Shown here: positions 56,708-58,853 of the stretch, piece after piece
How the letters are laid out: every line of letters begins with the position of its first letter
Position numbering within the stretch: position 1 is the stretch's first letter
Assembly: GCA_030748735.1 (NCBI GenBank)
Contig: JASMLK010000041.1
Location: 1-58,853, forward strand
Source of the DNA: Myxococcota bacterium
GTDB taxonomy: Bacteria > Myxococcota_A > UBA9160 > UBA4427
Reading direction: 5' to 3'
DNA: 58,853 bases
Position numbers and translations under genes: made by a program
The notes under the pieces: generated by a model
The model's input: the letters and a program-made list of their open reading frames with translations, nothing else
What the model was told of the DNA's origin: nothing
Databases searched by the model: none

Positions 56708-57520
56708 TCAGTCCGACGCGGCGATGCGCTCCGAGGCGAGGCGTGCCATGTCGCTGCCGGGATAGCTGGCCACGACCACGTGGAAGAGCCGGCGGGCCTC
56801 GTCCGTGCGCATCATGTTTTCGTAGCAGACGCCGAGCTTGTAGAGCCCTTCGGCGTCCAGGCCCAGGCCGGGATAGACGTTCAACACGGTGCGATAGCGC
56901 TCGGCTGCGGCCTGGAACTCATCGCGATTCAAGTAGAAGTCGCCCAGCTGCATCATGTTGCGTGACAGACGGGTGCGCAGTTCGCGCAGCAGGGTTTCGC
57001 CTTCGCGGGTTTCTTCGGCGTAGGGGTGGTTGCGAATGAGCCGTTCGAGATAGATCTGCGCTTCGCGTGTCGCGGTCTGGTCGCGGTCGATCGAATGGAT
57101 CTGGCGATATTGGCAGAGCGCCGAACGCAACACCGTGTAGGGCACGCGTTCGTGCTGCGGGTGAAGGTCGGAAAACGAGCGGTAGTACGATAGGGCTTCG
57201 TCGTAACGTTCGTCTTCGAAGTAGGCGTCAGCGATCTGCAGCTCGGCGTCGATGGCGAGCGCGTGATACGGGTAGTTGTCGATGATCGTCTGGAAGGTCT
57301 CGATCGCGTCGTCGTACTTCACGGTGGGAAAGAAGAAGTAGACCCGTTCACCTTCGAGAACCTCGAGCCCGTCCGCGTAGAGCTCCTCGGCCGGCGGGAC
57401 GTCGGTGAACAGCGGTGGTTCGTCCTTCTCGCAGGCCGCGAAGAGGGAGCAGGCGAGCAGCGTGCACGCCAGCAGGGCCCGGTGCGTCATCCGAGCATGC
57501 CTGGAAGCGTGCGCAGCCAT
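56708..57520 (-). CDS. bamD: Outer membrane protein assembly factor BamD-like lipoprotein
   Basis: A 270-aa lipoprotein of the BAM complex, which inserts beta-barrel proteins into the outer membrane. The signal peptide LLACTLLACSLFAAC ends in a lipobox cysteine. The mature part has BamD/YfiO TPR pairs: KYDDAIETFQTIIDNYPYHALAIDAELQIADAYFEDERYDEAL, RNHPYAEETREGETLL, and ETFYRTVL-like AERYRTVLNVYPGLGLDAEGLYKLGVCY. ATG 57520 has the better ribosome-binding site (AGAGGG); ATG 57490 is an alternative giving 260 aa. Further upstream extensions were rejected. Confidence 0.88.
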   Translation of the reverse strand: MAAHASRHARMTHRALLACTLLACSLFAACEKDEPPLFTDVPPAEELYADGLEVLEGERVYFFFPTVKYDDAIETFQTIIDNYPYHALAIDAELQIADAYFEDERYDEALSYYRSFSDLHPQHERVPYTVLRSALCQYRQIHSIDRDQTATREAQIYLERLIRNHPYAEETREGETLLRELRTRLSRNMMQLGDFYLNRDEFQAAAERYRTVLNVYPGLGLDAEGLYKLGVCYENMMRTDEARRLFHVVVASYPGSDMARLASERIAASD

Positions 57521-57901
57521 GCGTCGGCCCTCTGCGGGCTGCTCCATCGGGGTGATCGGTCGCGGAGCGGGTCGGGCTTGCGCTTGGGGCATGAATTCCT
57601 GTTCCTTCGCATGGGCTGCGGGGGTGGCGCCTTTTGCCATCTCGATCGGTGACCTGCTAGGCTCTGCGCGCCGGCGCGAGGTTCCCCGCCAGCGTCCCGC
57701 GTATTCCACTCGGCACTGTTTCCAGAACGACACCCGGCACGATATCGGCAATGGCGCCATGCGCCCGTGTGTTTCGTGCGACCCCGAGGATCTCGCGGGC
57801 CGTGCGCGGTCACGGGACCCGTTGGCGGAGCAAGGCCCGCCGCAAGTGCACACGAATTCTTCCACCAAATCAAGCGAGACCACGAGAGGGTGATACGAGC
57901 C

Positions 57902-58162
57902 ATGGAACGAGGTTCACTCGACAAGCTGAAGTACGACAACCGATTGGCGAGCCGCAAGGGATGGATCGACGGAACGGACCGCAATGCCTTCGTCGACTCT
58001 CTTCCAGACGTCGGAGACAAGATCGCGGTTCCCGAAGAGCCCGAGCCCGAGCCCGCGAGCGCCGCGCCCGAAGCGCCGGCCCCGCCCGCGCCCGTCGCCG
58101 AAGAGCCAGTATCGCAGCCGCTGAACCCGCTCTCGCCTCCGTTCCAAGAGGTCTCTGAGTGA
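57902..58162 (+). CDS. Small acidic, proline-rich hypothetical protein
   Basis: An 86-aa protein: a charged head (MERGSLDKLKYDNRLASRKG), then WIDGTDRNAFVDSLPDVGDK, then a Pro/Glu/Ala-rich tail. Its TGA overlaps the start of the phosphatidyltransferase gene as GTGA, so the two are coupled. The frame is open further upstream and the residues HEFFHQIKRDHERVIRAM look coding-like, so the start could be earlier. No family recognised. Confidence 0.6.
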   Translation: MERGSLDKLKYDNRLASRKGWIDGTDRNAFVDSLPDVGDKIAVPEEPEPEPASAAPEAPAPPAPVAEEPVSQPLNPLSPPFQEVSE

Positions 58163-58782
58163 TCAAGGAGAAGCTGGGGCACCGCGTCGACAGCGTGGTC
58201 CACGCGATGTTCCCGTTTCTCTTCATCCGCCCGATCAATCCCGACCTGCTGACGCTGTGCGGCGCCCTGGTTTCGCTGGTGGCGGCGGCGCTCTTCGTGC
58301 AGGGGGAGTTCTTCAGCGCGGGCGTCGTGATGTTCCTCGGCGGGCTGTTCGACCTCGTCGACGGGGTCGTGGCGCGGCATTTCGGGATCTCGACCACCTT
58401 CGGTGGATTCCTCGACTCGACCCTCGACCGCTTCGTCGACATGGTGATCCTGCTCGCGATCGCGCTCTACTACAGCGGCGCGGGGCAGAGCGGCATGGCG
58501 CTCCTGACCGCCTACGCGCTGGTCTGCACGGTGCTCACGTCCTACGCGAAGGCTCGCGCCGAGCTGCACCTCGACCACCTTCCCGGCGGTATGCTCGAGC
58601 GCGGTGAACGCATGGGCTTCGTGGTGGTCGGCGCGGTGTCCGGCTACATGGAAGTCGTGCTTGCGCTGCTGGCCCTTGGCACCACGTATACAGTTGGGCA
58701 ACGGTTGGGGGTCGCGTACCGCGAAATGGCGCGACTCGACGGTGCTGCGGTCAACCAGGCGACGGAGGCGACACAGCCATGA
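58159..58782 (+). CDS. CDP-alcohol phosphatidyltransferase family protein
   Basis: A 207-aa integral-membrane enzyme joining a CDP-diacylglycerol-type donor to an alcohol (inositol phosphate, glycerol phosphate or serine). The family signature is complete: DLVDGVVAR followed by FGGFLDSTLDRFVD, giving the DxxDGxxARx8-9GxxxDxxxD metal-binding pattern. About six hydrophobic segments. Which phospholipid it makes cannot be read from sequence. Start GTG 58159. Its stop lies in the first unit of a 17-bp triplication. Confidence 0.9.
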   Translation: MIKEKLGHRVDSVVHAMFPFLFIRPINPDLLTLCGALVSLVAAALFVQGEFFSAGVVMFLGGLFDLVDGVVARHFGISTTFGGFLDSTLDRFVDMVILLAIALYYSGAGQSGMALLTAYALVCTVLTSYAKARAELHLDHLPGGMLERGERMGFVVVGAVSGYMEVVLALLALGTTYTVGQRLGVAYREMARLDGAAVNQATEATQP

Positions 58783-58821
58783 GCGAGACACAGCCATGAG
58801 CGAGACACAGCCATGAGCGAG
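58771..58821 (+). repeat. Three perfect 17-bp tandem repeats with ATGA
   Basis: ACACAGCCATGAGCGAG occurs three times in a row (58771, 58788, 58805). The first copy contains the phosphatidyltransferase stop; each copy carries an ATGA. Confidence 0.95.
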
Positions 58822-58829
58822 AGGCAATC

Positions 58830-58853
58830 ATGACCCAGGAGCAGGATTCCAAC
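58830..58853 (+). CDS. Start of a downstream gene (partial)
   Basis: Following the overlapping ATGA at 58830, the frame reads MTQEQDSN to the window edge. Too short to identify. Earlier ATGs at 58779, 58796 and 58813 each open only six-codon frames, so 58830 is the likely start of the real gene, coupled to the one upstream. Confidence 0.4.

Overview
The window is about 59 kb of high-GC, densely packed bacterial chromosome. It suggests a Gram-negative, diderm, deltaproteobacterium-like organism (Myxococcota, Desulfobacterota or Binatota grade). This rests on outer-membrane and envelope genes (bamD, lolA, lgt, mltG, mreB), a PilT motor, a TIGR02266-type PilZ protein, a two-heme propeller protein, a B12-dependent class II ribonucleotide reductase and an F420-dependent reductase. 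The exact taxon cannot be fixed without phylogeny.

Layout. 1-2.7 kb: an acyl-CoA dehydrogenase (methylsuccinyl-CoA-dehydrogenase-like) coupled to an IMPase-family phosphatase. The window opens inside a perfect inverted copy of that dehydrogenase's 3' end. 2.8-9.5 kb: an F420-NADP oxidoreductase, a 1.2 kb non-coding stretch with a candidate structured RNA, nrdJ, an 18-bp tandem repeat, a second IMPase-like protein and a BI-1/YccA membrane protein. 9.7-17.6 kb: ETF-quinone oxidoreductase, a hypothetical protein, lgt, an orphan PAS histidine kinase, an alpha/beta hydrolase and moaC. 17.7-26.9 kb: an ECF sigma/anti-sigma pair, a secreted hypothetical protein, radC, a PilZ protein, ssb, ftsK and lolA.

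27.7-34.5 kb is the most notable region. It is a complete Pup-proteasome system in one operon: Mpa/ARC ATPase, Dop, Pup (88 aa, ending GGQ), PrcB, PrcA and PafA. All the recognisable functional residues are present, inside an otherwise Gram-negative genome. PafA would ligate Pup to lysines, Dop would deamidate Pup-Gln and depupylate, Mpa (ending GQYL) would unfold pupylated proteins, and PrcA/PrcB would degrade them. An 886-bp, comparatively AT-rich leader with a sigma70-like promoter and an overlapping palindrome precedes the operon.

34.6-58.9 kb: a single-pass membrane protein, mreB, an EthA-like Baeyer-Villiger monooxygenase, the ruvX-mltG pair, a HEAT-repeat protein, pgpA, cinA, recA with a clear terminator, pilT, a 1007-aa secreted propeller/cytochrome protein, a small anchored protein, alaS, long-type ispG, cvpA, a TPR protein, bamD, a small acidic/Pro-rich protein and a CDP-alcohol phosphatidyltransferase. 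The window ends in a threefold 17-bp repeat that makes a ladder of overlapping ATGA start/stop signals before the next gene.

No tRNA, rRNA, CRISPR array, transposase or phage gene was recognised.
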